From positions 99,753-163,752 of the forward strand of contig NZ_WTVS01000003.1 in assembly GCF_012911005.2 (NCBI RefSeq): a DNA stretch of 64,000 bases, written 5' to 3'. The number at the start of each line of letters is the position of its first letter. The stretch's first letter is position 1. The notes beneath the pieces were generated by a model that was not told where the DNA came from, did not search any database, and saw only the letters and a list, made by a program, of their open reading frames with translations. Made by a program: the position numbers and the translations under genes. This stretch comes from Aromatoleum toluolicum (GTDB lineage: Bacteria; Pseudomonadota; Gammaproteobacteria; Burkholderiales; Rhodocyclaceae). Positions 36,582-45,489 of this stretch are shown here, piece by piece.

Positions 36582-37661
36582 ATGATTTTCAGCCGCGCCC
36601 TCCGGCGTGAATTCTCCCAGTCGGCTGCCGGTGTATTCGTCGCCCTGTTTGCGATCGTCATCACCGTCGTGCTGGTGCGTCTGCTCGGGCAGGCGGCCGG
36701 CGGCCGCGTACCTCCCGATGCCGTGCTTGCGCTGATCGGCTTCGGCGCACTGACCGAGCTGCCCATCGTGCTGTCGCTGACCGTGTTCATCTCGGTGCTG
36801 ATGCCGTTGTCGCGCTCGTACCGCGATTCGGAGATGGTCGTGTGGTTCGCGTCGGGCGTGCCGCTGACGGGCTTCATCCGGCCGGTGCTGCGTTTTGCGC
36901 TGCCGGTGGTGATCGCGATCGCGGCGGCGACCCTGTTCCTGTCGCCGTGGGCACACCAGAAGAACGCCGAGTTCCAGGCACGGCTCGACTCGCGTGACGA
37001 TGCGTCACGCGTCGCGCCAGGGGTGTTCCGCGAGTCGGCCGCGTCGCAGCGCGTCTTCTTCGTCGAGATGGGGGCGGGAGAGAACGGCAAGGTGCGCAAC
37101 GTGTTCGTGAGTTCGGAACAGAACGGCCGCCTGAGCGTCATCGTGTCGGCCGAGGGCTCGTTGCACACCGATGCGAACGGCGACCGCTTCGTCGTGCTCG
37201 AGAAGGGGCGGCGTTACGAGGGCCAGCCGGGCACGCCCGAATATCGCGTGATGGAATTCGAGCGGTACTCGGTGTTGATCGAGGAGCGCAAGGTGGCCGG
37301 CCAGTCGTCGCGCACGCGCGTGATCCCGACCGCGGAGCTCCTCGCGTCGCCCACGGATCGCAATCTCGGCGAGCTGCTCGGACGCATCGGCGTGCCCGTT
37401 GCCGCGCTGTTGCTGGCGCTGATGGCGATCCCGCTGTCCTTCGTGAATCCGCGCGCCGGGCGGGCGAACAACCTGCTCTTCGCGATCCTGACCTATCTCG
37501 TCTACAGCAACGCGATCAGTATCTTCCAGTCCTGGGTCGGGCAGGGGCGGCTGCGCTTCGAGCTCGCCGTGTGGCTGCCGCACGTGGTGGTGCTCGTCGT
37601 GCTTGCGCTGATGTTCTACCGGCGCCTCGCGGTGTCGCCGTTCTGGAGGGCGCGCGCATGA
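36582..37661 (+). CDS. lptF: LPS export ABC transporter permease LptF
   Basis: The 359-residue inner-membrane protein of the YjgP/YjgQ family has transmembrane helices at each end and a large periplasmic domain in the middle. It starts at MIFSRALRREFSQSAAGVFVALFAIVITVVLVR; an in-frame ATG at 36507 would add a basic tail inside the promoter. With LptG and the ATPase LptB it extracts lipopolysaccharide from the inner membrane. Its stop overlaps the lptG start. Confidence 0.95.
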   Translation: MIFSRALRREFSQSAAGVFVALFAIVITVVLVRLLGQAAGGRVPPDAVLALIGFGALTELPIVLSLTVFISVLMPLSRSYRDSEMVVWFASGVPLTGFIRPVLRFALPVVIAIAAATLFLSPWAHQKNAEFQARLDSRDDASRVAPGVFRESAASQRVFFVEMGAGENGKVRNVFVSSEQNGRLSVIVSAEGSLHTDANGDRFVVLEKGRRYEGQPGTPEYRVMEFERYSVLIEERKVAGQSSRTRVIPTAELLASPTDRNLGELLGRIGVPVAALLLALMAIPLSFVNPRAGRANNLLFAILTYLVYSNAISIFQSWVGQGRLRFELAVWLPHVVVLVVLALMFYRRLAVSPFWRARA

Positions 37662-38737
37662 TGACGGTGCTGGGACGCTATGTCGCCCGCGAAGTTGTCG
37701 GGGCGACCTTCACGGTGCTGCTCGCCTTCCTCGGGCTGTTCGCGTTCTTCGACTTCCTCAACGAGCTCGATTCCGTCGGCAAGGGGGGGTACGAGCTGCA
37801 TCACGCCCTGCTGTATGTGGCGATGATCCTGCCGGGGCGGGTGTATGAACTTCTGCCGATCGCGGTACTGATCGGCACGCTGTATTCGCTCACGACGCTC
37901 GCGCGTCATTCCGAAATCACCGTGATGCGCGCGTCGGGAATGTCGACGGCTAAGATGTTGCGTGTGCTCGCGGGGATCGGGACGATCTTCGTCGTCGCGA
38001 CGTTCGTCTTCGGCGAGTACGTGGCGCCGCCGGCCGAGCGGGCCGCGCAGCAGTGGCGCCTGACTGCGACCAATTCGACGGTTTCGAGCCAGCTCAGGTC
38101 GGGCCTGTGGGTGAAGGATGGCCCGCGCTTCGTGAACGTGCGGACGCTGCAGCCGGACCGCAGCATGGAGAAGGTGAGGATCTTCGAGTTCGACGAGCAC
38201 CATGCGTTGCGCTCGGTGACCGAGGCTGCAGCCGGCCGCTACCTGGCCGACGAGAACGGCTGGCGCCTGAACGGCATCCGCCAGACGCGCTTCCTCGGCG
38301 ATCGCACCGAGGTCGTGGATCTGGCGGAAATGGACTGGAAGTCGGAGCTGACACCGGAAGTGCTGAGCGTGCTGATGGTGCTGCCGGAACGGATGTCGGT
38401 GGCGACGCTGGTAGCCTATGTGAACCACCTGCGCGAGAACCAGCAGAACTCCGACCGCTACGAGATCGCGCTGTGGAAGAAGCTGATCTATCCGTTTGCG
38501 GCACTGGTGATGATGGCGCTGGCGCTGCCGTTCGCAATGAGCCACGAACGCATGGGCGGGGTGAGCGTGAAGGTCTTCCTCGGCGTGATGCTGGGGGTGG
38601 GTTTCCACCTGTTGAACGGCCTGTTCTCGAACCTGGGCGTGATCAACAGTTGGCCGCCGGTGCTCGCGGCGTCGACGCCAAGTTTGCTCTTCGTCGTGGC
38701 GGCCGCCGGGCTACTGTTCTGGGTCGAGCGGCGCTGA
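37658..38737 (+). CDS. lptG: LPS export ABC transporter permease LptG
   Basis: The 359-residue partner of LptF starts at MMTVLGRYVAREVVGATFTVLLAFLGLFAFFDFLNEL; the ATG at 37658 overlaps the lptF stop by four bases. It has the same layout of three N-terminal helices, a periplasmic jellyroll domain and three C-terminal helices (LGVMLGVGFHLLNGLFSNLGVINSWPPVL is diagnostic). It works with LptF and LptB2. Confidence 0.96.
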   Translation: MMTVLGRYVAREVVGATFTVLLAFLGLFAFFDFLNELDSVGKGGYELHHALLYVAMILPGRVYELLPIAVLIGTLYSLTTLARHSEITVMRASGMSTAKMLRVLAGIGTIFVVATFVFGEYVAPPAERAAQQWRLTATNSTVSSQLRSGLWVKDGPRFVNVRTLQPDRSMEKVRIFEFDEHHALRSVTEAAAGRYLADENGWRLNGIRQTRFLGDRTEVVDLAEMDWKSELTPEVLSVLMVLPERMSVATLVAYVNHLRENQQNSDRYEIALWKKLIYPFAALVMMALALPFAMSHERMGGVSVKVFLGVMLGVGFHLLNGLFSNLGVINSWPPVLAASTPSLLFVVAAAGLLFWVERR

Positions 38738-38793
38738 GTCTTTTTCCGGGTGCCCGTCGCGGCACTCGTCCCAGGGGCCTTTCCTGACGCCCT

Positions 38794-39570
38794 TTACCAG
38801 CCGTTCTCGACCGCGATCTGTGCGGGGGCCGCGAGCCGGCTCAGCCGGCAGCCTTTTGCGATCAGTGCGCGATGCGTGTCGCGCACCATGTCGGGACTGC
38901 CGCATACCATCAGGCGTGAGTGTTCGGGGCTGATGCGCAGGCCCACATGCGCTTCTATGGTGCCGTCGTCCAGAAGTGCCGGGATGCGTCCCGCGAGGGC
39001 CTCAGCCGAGCGGTCGCGGCTGAGGACGGACTGATAGGCGAGGCGATCGCCGACGTCGGCCCACAGCGGATGGCATCGCAGCGCATCGATTTCCTCGCGG
39101 TAAGCGAGTTCGGCGGATTCACGCACGCCATGCACGAGGACGAGGCGTTCGAAGCGCCGCCAGGTGTCCTCGTCCTGAAGGATCGACAGGAAGGGGGCGA
39201 GGCCGGTGCCGGTCGCGAGCATCCACAGGTCGCGACCGTCGGCGAAGCGGTTGGTGTTGAGGAAGCCGTAGGCCGTGCGCTCGATCATTATTTCGTCGTC
39301 GGGCTCGAGCGAATCGAGCAGGGTTGTGAATTCCCCGCCCGGGACGATGATCGAGTAGAACTCCAGATGGTCGTCCCAAGGTGCGGAGGCGATCGAGTAC
39401 GCGCGCCAAACCGGGCTGCCGTTCGGTTTGCGCAGACCGAGACGCGCGAACTGGCCGGGAACGAAGCGGAACGACGGGTCGCGTGCGAGGCGAAAGGAGA
39501 GGAGCTTGGGCGTCCAGCGCCGCCTGGAGAGCAGCCGCGCGGTGCCGTGCTTTGCGTCGAGTGCGAGCAT
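38794..39570 (-). CDS. fpr: Ferredoxin/flavodoxin--NADP+ reductase
   Basis: The 258-residue FAD enzyme shows the FAD site RAYSIASAPWDDHLEFYSI and the NADP-binding stretch LWMLATGTGLAPFLSIL, with the family C-terminus IAVENGW. It transfers electrons between NADPH and ferredoxin or flavodoxin. It lies downstream of a small membrane protein gene in the same direction; the upstream gene has an NsrR-like operator, so fpr may be part of a nitric oxide or iron-sulfur repair response. Confidence 0.93.
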   Translation of the reverse strand: MLALDAKHGTARLLSRRRWTPKLLSFRLARDPSFRFVPGQFARLGLRKPNGSPVWRAYSIASAPWDDHLEFYSIIVPGGEFTTLLDSLEPDDEIMIERTAYGFLNTNRFADGRDLWMLATGTGLAPFLSILQDEDTWRRFERLVLVHGVRESAELAYREEIDALRCHPLWADVGDRLAYQSVLSRDRSAEALAGRIPALLDDGTIEAHVGLRISPEHSRLMVCGSPDMVRDTHRALIAKGCRLSRLAAPAQIAVENGW

Positions 39571-39658
39571 CGTAGTCCTCCTTGTGCCGGTCGGGCCGTG
39601 TGTTGGGATGCGGCGTGCAGACCCGCGTATTCACTCCCGGCGAGCGGATGCGCCCCGT

Positions 39659-39898
39659 TCAACCGGCAGACATGTTCCCGAGTGCGTGGTGCGACGCGAG
39701 ACGCACGACGTATCCGATCTTGAAGAACGCCGCGGACACCGGCAGCACCAGGTGGCCGGTGATCTGCACGCCCATGCCGAAGCGTTCGGCGAAGGGATAG
39801 GCCACGAGGGCGGCGCCGAGCATGCCGAGACCGGAAAGGATCATGGTGGCGCGGCCGAGCGTGAGGGTCTGTCGGGCGGTGAGGCGGGTGGGGCGCAT
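39659..39898 (-). CDS. Small membrane protein of unknown function, probable NsrR target
   Basis: About 79 residues from ATG 39898, which has GGAG nine bases upstream; an in-frame ATG at 39922 lacks a good ribosome site. Two hydrophobic helices (ATMILSGLGMLGAALVAYPFAERFG and ITGHLVLPVSAAFFKIGYVVRLASHH) suggest a membrane protein, with histidines in the second helix. The promoter upstream overlaps an NsrR-like palindrome. No family was recognised. Confidence 0.7.
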   Translation of the reverse strand: MRPTRLTARQTLTLGRATMILSGLGMLGAALVAYPFAERFGMGVQITGHLVLPVSAAFFKIGYVVRLASHHALGNMSAG

Positions 39899-39963
39899 CG
39901 CTGTACTCCGGGAACGAGACATGGCGGGCGGCAGACGGGTCCAACCGGGTGCCGCGGGTTAAG

Positions 39964-39996
39964 AAGAATATAAAATGAATCTTTAAAAAGAGTCAA
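39964..39996 (-). promoter_or_regulatory. Sigma-70 promoter overlapped by an NsrR-like operator
   Basis: On the minus strand TTGACT (39996-39991) and TATATT (39972-39967) are 18 bases apart. The palindrome AAGATTCATTTTATATTCTT (39983-39964) covers part of the spacer and the -10 box; its left half is nearly identical to known NsrR half sites (AAGATGCATTT). It would control the small membrane protein and perhaps fpr. The nsrR gene itself is divergent. Confidence 0.68.
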
Positions 39997-40071
39997 CGTG
40001 GACGAATCTTTAACCCGCGTTCCGTATAATGGGATTCACGCCGCCGCCCGACGGCCGCCCCGGGAACTGCC

Positions 40072-40509
40072 ATGCATCTGACCCAGCACACCGATTACGC
40101 CTTGCGCGTGTTGATCTACCTCGCGGTCAACGAAGATCGCCTCGTGACGATCGCGGAGGTGTCCGAACGTTTCAGCATCTCGCGCAGCCATCTGATGAAG
40201 ATCGCGAACCACCTCGTGCGCGACGGGTTCGTCGAAGGGCTGCGGGGCAAGGGCGGCGGCTTGCGGCTCGCGCATGCACCGGAGGCCGTGAATGTTGGTG
40301 CGGTGGTGCGCAGCATGGAGCGCGGGATGGCGCTGGTCGAATGCTTCGGCACCGGCAGCCAGTGTCTGCTGACACCCGACTGCAGGCTGAAGGGCGTGCT
40401 CGGCCGCGCGCTGGAGGCCTTCATGCAGGTGCTCGACAAGGTTTCGCTGGCCGAGCTGGTCGATGAGCCCCAGCGCGAGGTGCTGCACATCCTGCGGCGC
40501 AGCGCATGA
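40072..40509 (+). CDS. nsrR: Rrf2-family regulator, NsrR type
   Basis: The 145-residue regulator has the Rrf2 helix-turn-helix (MHLTQHTDYALRVLIYLAV, then ISRSHLMKIANHLVRDGFV) and three cysteines in CFGTGSQCLLTPDC that match the NsrR cluster pattern (C-x5-8-C-x5-C). NsrR holds an iron-sulfur cluster that nitric oxide destroys, relieving repression. A TATAAT box at 40025 probably drives it. It is divergent from the 79-residue membrane protein with an NsrR-like site between them, so autorepression and control of the neighbour are likely. Confidence 0.88.
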   Translation: MHLTQHTDYALRVLIYLAVNEDRLVTIAEVSERFSISRSHLMKIANHLVRDGFVEGLRGKGGGLRLAHAPEAVNVGAVVRSMERGMALVECFGTGSQCLLTPDCRLKGVLGRALEAFMQVLDKVSLAELVDEPQREVLHILRRSA

Positions 40510-40570
40510 GGGCCGTGGAGCGCCGGACGACGTCCGGCCCGGCCTGCGCAGCGAAGTTGTCGGCGTGGCG

Positions 40571-41812
40571 TCAGCCGGCCGGAGTGAGGACTGGAGGCTG
40601 GCCGACGGGTAGAAGCCTGCGCAACTGCCAGGCGCACAGGAGCGCGAGTGCAGCGCACAGGCTCAGGGCGGCGGTCACGCCGGGCCACGCGGCGAATTCC
40701 CACGCCAGGCCGGAGAGTGTGCCGATGAGGCTCGCGCCGAGGTAATAGCTGCACAGGTAGAGCGCAGTCGCGAGGGCGCGCCGTTCGCCGGACCGGCGCC
40801 CGACCCAGCCGCTCGCTGTGGTGTGGGCGCCGAAATACCCGAAGGTGAAGACGGCGACGCCCGCGACGATGGCTGCGAGGTGGTCGGTGAGGGCGATCGC
40901 GAGGCCCGCGCCGCAGACGACGATCATGATCCACAGCAGGGCGCGGCGGCCGATACGGTCGACCAGACGCCCGGTCCACGCCGACGACAGCGTGCCGACC
41001 ATGTACAGCAGGAACACCGCGCCGATGGCGGTCTGGCCGAGCGAGAAGGGCGCCGCGTGGAGACGGAAGCCGAGGTAGTTGTAGAGGCTGGTGAAGACGC
41101 CCATCATCAGAAAGGCGACCGCGAAGAGCCGGCGCAGTCCGCTGTCGGCAAGCAGGATGGCGATGTCGCCGAGCACCCGCGCGGGCAGGGCGGACCGTGC
41201 GCGGAAGTGGTGCGATGGCGGCAGGCAGCGCCAGAAGACGAGGGTCGCGACGAGCCCGAGCACGCCGAGCGCCGCCGCGGCGATGCGCCACGAGCTCCAG
41301 TCCGTGAGGCCGGCGACTAGGAAGCGCCCGCTCATGCCCCCGAGGGCATTGCCGGCGATGTAGAGGCCCATCGCGCGGCCCTGCGCGCTCGGTGCGATTT
41401 CCTCGCCGAGCCACGCCATCGCCGAGGCCGGCAGGCCCGCGAGGACCGCTCCCATCAGCATCCGCAGGACAAGCAACTGGTTGAAGTCCGCCGCGAAGGC
41501 GGTCGCAAGCGCGATCACGGTCGCGAGTGCGAGGGACGCCTTCATCAGGCGCTGGCGGCCATAGCGGTCGGACAGGACGCTCGCGGGCAGGAGCATCAGC
41601 GCCAGCGCGGCAGTGCCCAGCGACACGGACAGGCTCGCGGTGGTCGGCGCGACGCCGAAGTCGGCGGCAAGGCGGGGGAGGACGGGTTGCGTCGCGTACA
41701 GCAGCGCGAAGGTCGCGAAGCCGCCGATGAACATCGCGAGGTTGGCGCGGCGGAAGGCCGGAGTGCCGGCTTCGATCGGGGCGGGGGTAGTGGCGGGGGC
41801 TGGGTCTTGCAT
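40571..41812 (-). CDS. MFS transporter (YnfM/arabinose-efflux-like)
   Basis: The 413-residue inner-membrane protein has twelve hydrophobic segments and the MFS loop motif LSDRYGRQRLMKASL after helix 2. The N-terminal segment NLAMFIGGFATFALLYATQPVLPRLAADFGVAPTTASLSVSLGTAALA is typical of the YnfM-type drug or sugar efflux group. It is divergent from a LysR regulator (41945), the common arrangement for this family. Substrate is unknown. Confidence 0.9.
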   Translation of the reverse strand: MQDPAPATTPAPIEAGTPAFRRANLAMFIGGFATFALLYATQPVLPRLAADFGVAPTTASLSVSLGTAALALMLLPASVLSDRYGRQRLMKASLALATVIALATAFAADFNQLLVLRMLMGAVLAGLPASAMAWLGEEIAPSAQGRAMGLYIAGNALGGMSGRFLVAGLTDWSSWRIAAAALGVLGLVATLVFWRCLPPSHHFRARSALPARVLGDIAILLADSGLRRLFAVAFLMMGVFTSLYNYLGFRLHAAPFSLGQTAIGAVFLLYMVGTLSSAWTGRLVDRIGRRALLWIMIVVCGAGLAIALTDHLAAIVAGVAVFTFGYFGAHTTASGWVGRRSGERRALATALYLCSYYLGASLIGTLSGLAWEFAAWPGVTAALSLCAALALLCAWQLRRLLPVGQPPVLTPAG

Positions 41813-41944
41813 GGTCGTCCGGTACGGATTCCTGAGGCGATAGTGCTGTGCTGTGCTGCGCTGCGGCGTCAGTGAATCCTAGGTTGCGACCAATGCATAC
41901 GTCCAATATATTTGAATGGCTCTGGTTATCTGTGGAATATATGA

Positions 41945-42844
41945 ATGGAACTGCGTCACCTTCGCTACTTCGTCGCGGTCGCCGAGGAGCTCAATTTCAC
42001 GCGGGCGGCCGCGCGCCTGCATATCGGTCAGCCGCCCCTGTCGATGCAGATTCGCGATCTCGAGGACGAGATCGGCACGTCGCTGTTCGAGCGCAACAAA
42101 CGGCGTGTCGCGCTGACCGAGGCCGGGCGGCGCTTCCTCGAGCATTCGCGCGAGATCCTCGCGCGCTCTCAGGTCGCGACCGAGGATGCCCGCCGTGCCG
42201 GGAAGGGGGAGCTGGGGGAATTGCGGGTCGGGTTCACGTCCTCGCTGCCCTATACGACGACCCTTTCGGACGTGCTGCACACCTATCGGCGCGACTTCCC
42301 GCAGGTGGCGCTGTCGTTGCGCGAGATGTTCTCCGGGGCGCAGTTCGAGGCGCTGCAGCGCGGCGAGATCGACGTGGGCTTCGTGCGCTACCGCGGCCTG
42401 GATGTGCCCGCCGGGATCGTCACGCGCGAGATCGGGCGCGACGCCCTGAGGCTCGTCGTCAATGCCGCGCACCCGTTGGCGCACCGCGCGGACGTCTCGC
42501 TCGCGGAATTTCGCGACGAGGGTTTCATTGCCTATCCGCCGGATGTCGGCACCGGATTGCCGGCGATCGTCGATGACCTGTGCCGCAAGGCGGGCTTCGA
42601 GGCGCGCATCGTGCAGCGCGCGCGCGAGGCGACGACGCAGATCGGGCTGGTCGCATCCGGGCTCGGCGTTGCGGTGCTGCCGGCGCCGCTGGAGTGCGTG
42701 CAGCTGCCGCGCGTGCGCTACCTGGCGATCGGCGACGAGGGGGCGTACCTGTCGCTCGCGGTCGCGTGTGCAGACCGGCCGCCTGCGCCAGTGCTCAATA
42801 CCTTCCTCGGCGTGATCGGGCGCATTGCGGCACGGCCGGTCTGA
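41945..42844 (+). CDS. LysR-type transcriptional regulator of the adjacent MFS transporter
   Basis: The 299-residue LysR protein starts MELRHLRYFVAVAEELNFTRAAARLHIGQPPLSMQIRDLEDEIG and contains a full effector domain (LRVGFTSSLPYTTTLSDVL). Its 132-base gap to the divergent MFS gene is locally AT-rich and likely holds the operator. The BenM/CatR-like N-terminus suggests an aromatic or small-acid effector, but that is inference. Confidence 0.92.
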   Translation: MELRHLRYFVAVAEELNFTRAAARLHIGQPPLSMQIRDLEDEIGTSLFERNKRRVALTEAGRRFLEHSREILARSQVATEDARRAGKGELGELRVGFTSSLPYTTTLSDVLHTYRRDFPQVALSLREMFSGAQFEALQRGEIDVGFVRYRGLDVPAGIVTREIGRDALRLVVNAAHPLAHRADVSLAEFRDEGFIAYPPDVGTGLPAIVDDLCRKAGFEARIVQRAREATTQIGLVASGLGVAVLPAPLECVQLPRVRYLAIGDEGAYLSLAVACADRPPAPVLNTFLGVIGRIAARPV

Positions 42845-42868
42845 AGGGCCGCCGCGGCGTGGCCGCGC

Positions 42869-43672
42869 CTACTCCTTCAGGCCGCTGGCCCAATCCGCGA
42901 ACAGGCGGGCGAGGGCGGGCAGCCCCTCGCGGATCGCGACCGGGCCCGGCGCGAGGATGATCGCGGACTTGATCTCGTGGATCTGCCCGTTGCGTACGGC
43001 GGGCACGTCCTGCCATCCCGACCGCGCGGCGACCTTCTCCGGCCGGAAGCGCTTGCCGCACCAAGAGCCGATGACGATGTCCGGTTGCCGGCGCGCGGCT
43101 TCGAGCGGGTCGGCGAGGCAGCGGTCCTTTGCCGACGGGCGGCTGGCGAGTTCGGCGAAGATGTCTTCGCCGCCGGCGATCCCGATCAGCTCGGACACCC
43201 AGCGGATGCCGGAGATCGCCGGCTCATCCCATTCCTCGAAATAGACGCGCGGACGCCGCGGAAGCCGCGCGGCGGCGGCACGCGTCGCGTCGATCAGCTG
43301 CTCCAGCTCGCCGACCAGCGCGTGCGCGCGGGGCTCGGCGCCGACGAGGCGACCGACCGTTTCGATCATCGCGAGGATGTCTTCGACGCTGCGCTGGTTG
43401 AAGACATGCACGGCGACGCCGGCCTTGACGAGATCGCGGGCGATATCGGCCTGAAGGTCGCAGAAGCACAGCACCAGGTCGGGTTCGACGGCGAGGATGC
43501 GGTCGAGGTCGCCGGTGCTGAAGGCGAAGACTTTCGGCTTGTCCTTGCGGGCTTGCGGCGGGATGACCGTGTAGCCGGAAATGCCGACGATGCGGTCCTG
43601 CTCGCCGAGGGCGTAGAGGACTTCCACGGTTTCGGTGCTGAGGCAGACGATGCGTCGGGGCAGTCGGGACAT
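42869..43672 (-). CDS. Cobalamin/siderophore-type substrate-binding domain protein (BtuF-like), no signal peptide
   Basis: About 267 residues from MSRLPRRIVCLSTETVEVLYALGEQDRIVGISGYTVIPP. It has the helical-backbone binding fold of BtuF/FhuD: VEPDLVLCFCDLQADIARDL, VHVFNQRSVEDILAMIETVGRLVG and the later WDEPAISGIRWVSELIGIAGGEDIF. The N-terminus goes straight into the domain with no signal peptide, so it is probably cytoplasmic; similar proteins are often annotated as cobalamin-binding. No transporter genes are adjacent. An ATG ten codons upstream (43702) also gives no signal. Confidence 0.8.
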   Translation of the reverse strand: MSRLPRRIVCLSTETVEVLYALGEQDRIVGISGYTVIPPQARKDKPKVFAFSTGDLDRILAVEPDLVLCFCDLQADIARDLVKAGVAVHVFNQRSVEDILAMIETVGRLVGAEPRAHALVGELEQLIDATRAAAARLPRRPRVYFEEWDEPAISGIRWVSELIGIAGGEDIFAELASRPSAKDRCLADPLEAARRQPDIVIGSWCGKRFRPEKVAARSGWQDVPAVRNGQIHEIKSAIILAPGPVAIREGLPALARLFADWASGLKE

Positions 43673-43880
43673 GGCGGTTCGATGTGGTGTGAGGACGGCC
43701 ATTTTGCCGTCAAAGTCGCCGGATGCGCGCCCGGGTTTGCCGGGGGGCGGGAATCCTGCTAAAAGGCGCGGTCCGGTGGCGGATGGCGGGCCTCGGTCGG
43801 ACGATGTCCGGCATGGTGGGCGCCTCTGCTTTCCCGGTCATTTTTCCCGTTCCCTGCCATCGCCGAGCGCTACCGCAACC

Positions 43881-44525
43881 GTGCCGCATCTTGCTCCTGC
43901 CATCGTCCATGCGGACGACGCCATCGTCGTCGCCGACAAGCCGTCCGGTCTCCTGTCGCAGCCTGCGCGCGGCGAGGAGCGGCAGGATTGTCTCGAGCTG
44001 CGCGTACAGGCGCAGTTCCCCGACGCGCTCCTCGTGCATCGTCTGGACATGGCCACATCGGGACTGATCCTGCTCGCACGCGGGCCGGAAATGTTGCGGC
44101 GGATGAATCATGCGTTCGCGCAGCGCACGGTCGGCAAACGTTACGTTGCGGTCGTGCACGGCCTCGTCGCGGGCGACCGCGGGGAGATCGATCTGCCGCT
44201 GGCGGCCGATCCGGACGCCAATCCGCGCCAGAGGGTCGACCGCGAGCACGGGCGGCGGGCGCTGACACGGTACCGGGTCATCGAGCGCCGTGGCGAGGGC
44301 GAGGGTGCGATGTCGCGGGTCGAACTGGAGCCGGTGACCGGGCGCACCCACCAGCTGCGGGTGCACCTGATGTCGCTGGGGCATCCGATTCTTGGCGACG
44401 TGCTGTATGCGCCGGCACGGAGCGCGCAACTGCACGCGCGACTGCACCTGCATGCGGCCGCGATCGCCTTCATTCATCCGGAGCGGCGCATCGCGATGAC
44501 TTTCGAGAGCGTCGTGCCGTTCTGA
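43881..44525 (+). CDS. RluA-family pseudouridine synthase
   Basis: About 214 residues from GTG 43881; the true start is uncertain because no ATG or strong ribosome site is near. Motifs are HADDAIVVADKPSGLLS, the catalytic loop VHRLDMATSGLILLAR and GRTHQLRVHLMSLGHPILGD. The missing S4 domain and short length resemble RluA (23S rRNA/tRNA U746/U32 type). It is monocistronic, 79 bases before arsR. Confidence 0.9.
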   Translation: MPHLAPAIVHADDAIVVADKPSGLLSQPARGEERQDCLELRVQAQFPDALLVHRLDMATSGLILLARGPEMLRRMNHAFAQRTVGKRYVAVVHGLVAGDRGEIDLPLAADPDANPRQRVDREHGRRALTRYRVIERRGEGEGAMSRVELEPVTGRTHQLRVHLMSLGHPILGDVLYAPARSAQLHARLHLHAAAIAFIHPERRIAMTFESVVPF

Positions 44526-44545
44526 CCCGCTGCGCCGTGACGGCG

Positions 44546-44601
44546 TTGACGCACGCGGTCGCGTTTCGTTACGATATTTCAACAAATTTGGAAATGTTGA
44601 A
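44546..44601 (+). promoter_or_regulatory. arsR promoter and operator
   Basis: TTGACG (44546-44551) and TACGAT (44570-44575) are 18 bases apart. Immediately downstream the perfect dyad TTCAACA-N10-TGTTGAA (44578-44601) overlaps the transcription start region and the ribosome site of arsR, suiting an ArsR repressor. Confidence 0.75.
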
Positions 44602-44604
44602 GCA

Positions 44605-44976
44605 ATGGACGAAAAAGCGGCCGTGGGCGTCTTCGAGTGCCTCTCCTCGGGCGTGCGGCTCGGCGTCTTCCGGCTGCTCGTGAAGGCGGAGCCGGCGGGC
44701 ATCGTTGCCGGAGACATCGCCTCCGCGCTCGACATCGCACCGAGCAGCCTGTCTTTCCATCTGCGCACGATGACGCAGGCGGGACTCCTGCGCGTGGAGC
44801 AGGAGGGGCGATTCCTGCGCTATCGGGCGAATCTCGTGCTGATGACCGAGGTCGTCGGCTTCCTCACCGAAAACTGCTGCAGCGGGGTGGCCGGCGGGTG
44901 CCGGGATGGGGACCTTCTCTCCGGACGTTTCCCCGGCTGTGGCTCTTCCAACCCTGTGCGGGAATCGAAAGCATGA
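44605..44976 (+). CDS. arsR: Arsenic-responsive repressor ArsR
   Basis: The 123-residue winged-helix ArsR/SmtB protein contains the recognition region LDIAPSSLSFHLRTMTQAGLLRVEQEGRFLRYRANL. The As(III)-binding cysteines are in the C-terminal part (ENCCSGVAGGCRDG: a vicinal pair and a third cysteine seven residues later), not in the recognition helix, as in the C-terminal-type sensors. It is the first gene of the ars operon; its stop overlaps the arsC start. Confidence 0.93.
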   Translation: MDEKAAVGVFECLSSGVRLGVFRLLVKAEPAGIVAGDIASALDIAPSSLSFHLRTMTQAGLLRVEQEGRFLRYRANLVLMTEVVGFLTENCCSGVAGGCRDGDLLSGRFPGCGSSNPVRESKA

Positions 44977-45452
44977 ATGTGTTGTTCCTGTGTACCGGCA
45001 ACTCGTGCCGGTCGATCCTTGCCGAGGCGACCTTCAACGCCTTGGCCCCAGCGGGCATGAGGGCGATGAGCGCCGGGAGCCAGCCGGCGGGTTATGTGCA
45101 TCCGCGCTCGCTGGCGCTGCTGGCGCGCGAAGGCTTCGCGACCGAAGGGCTGTACAGCAAGTCGTGGAGCGATCTGCCGCGGGTGCCCGACCTGATCGTC
45201 ACGGTGTGCGGCAGCGCCGCCGGCGAGACCTGCCCGGTGGTGCTAGGCAAGGTGCCGCGCACCCATTGGGGCGTCGACGATCCGGCGAAGGCGAGCGGTA
45301 GCGATGCGGAGATCGACGCGGCGTTCGTCCATGCCTACCGCGTTTTGCGCGCGCGTATCGAGGCATTCCTCACCTTGCCCGGCGATCTCGCCCGGCGCGA
45401 TCCCGCTGCGTTCCAGGTGGCGGTCGACCGCATCGGCGAGCTGTCTGCCTGA
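44973..45452 (+). CDS. arsC: Arsenate reductase, low-molecular-weight phosphatase type
   Basis: The 159-residue enzyme opens with the phosphatase loop LFLCTGNSCRSILAEA (Cys near residue 7) and has LPRVPDLIVTVCGSAAGETCPV with further cysteines for the disulfide cascade. This is the thioredoxin/mycothiol-type ArsC family rather than the glutaredoxin-type. It reduces arsenate to arsenite for export by Acr3. It overlaps arsR by four bases. Confidence 0.93.
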   Translation: MNVLFLCTGNSCRSILAEATFNALAPAGMRAMSAGSQPAGYVHPRSLALLAREGFATEGLYSKSWSDLPRVPDLIVTVCGSAAGETCPVVLGKVPRTHWGVDDPAKASGSDAEIDAAFVHAYRVLRARIEAFLTLPGDLARRDPAAFQVAVDRIGELSA

Positions 45453-45489
45453 ATTCTCCCTCTTCTCTTCCTCTACCGGGACCATCCTC

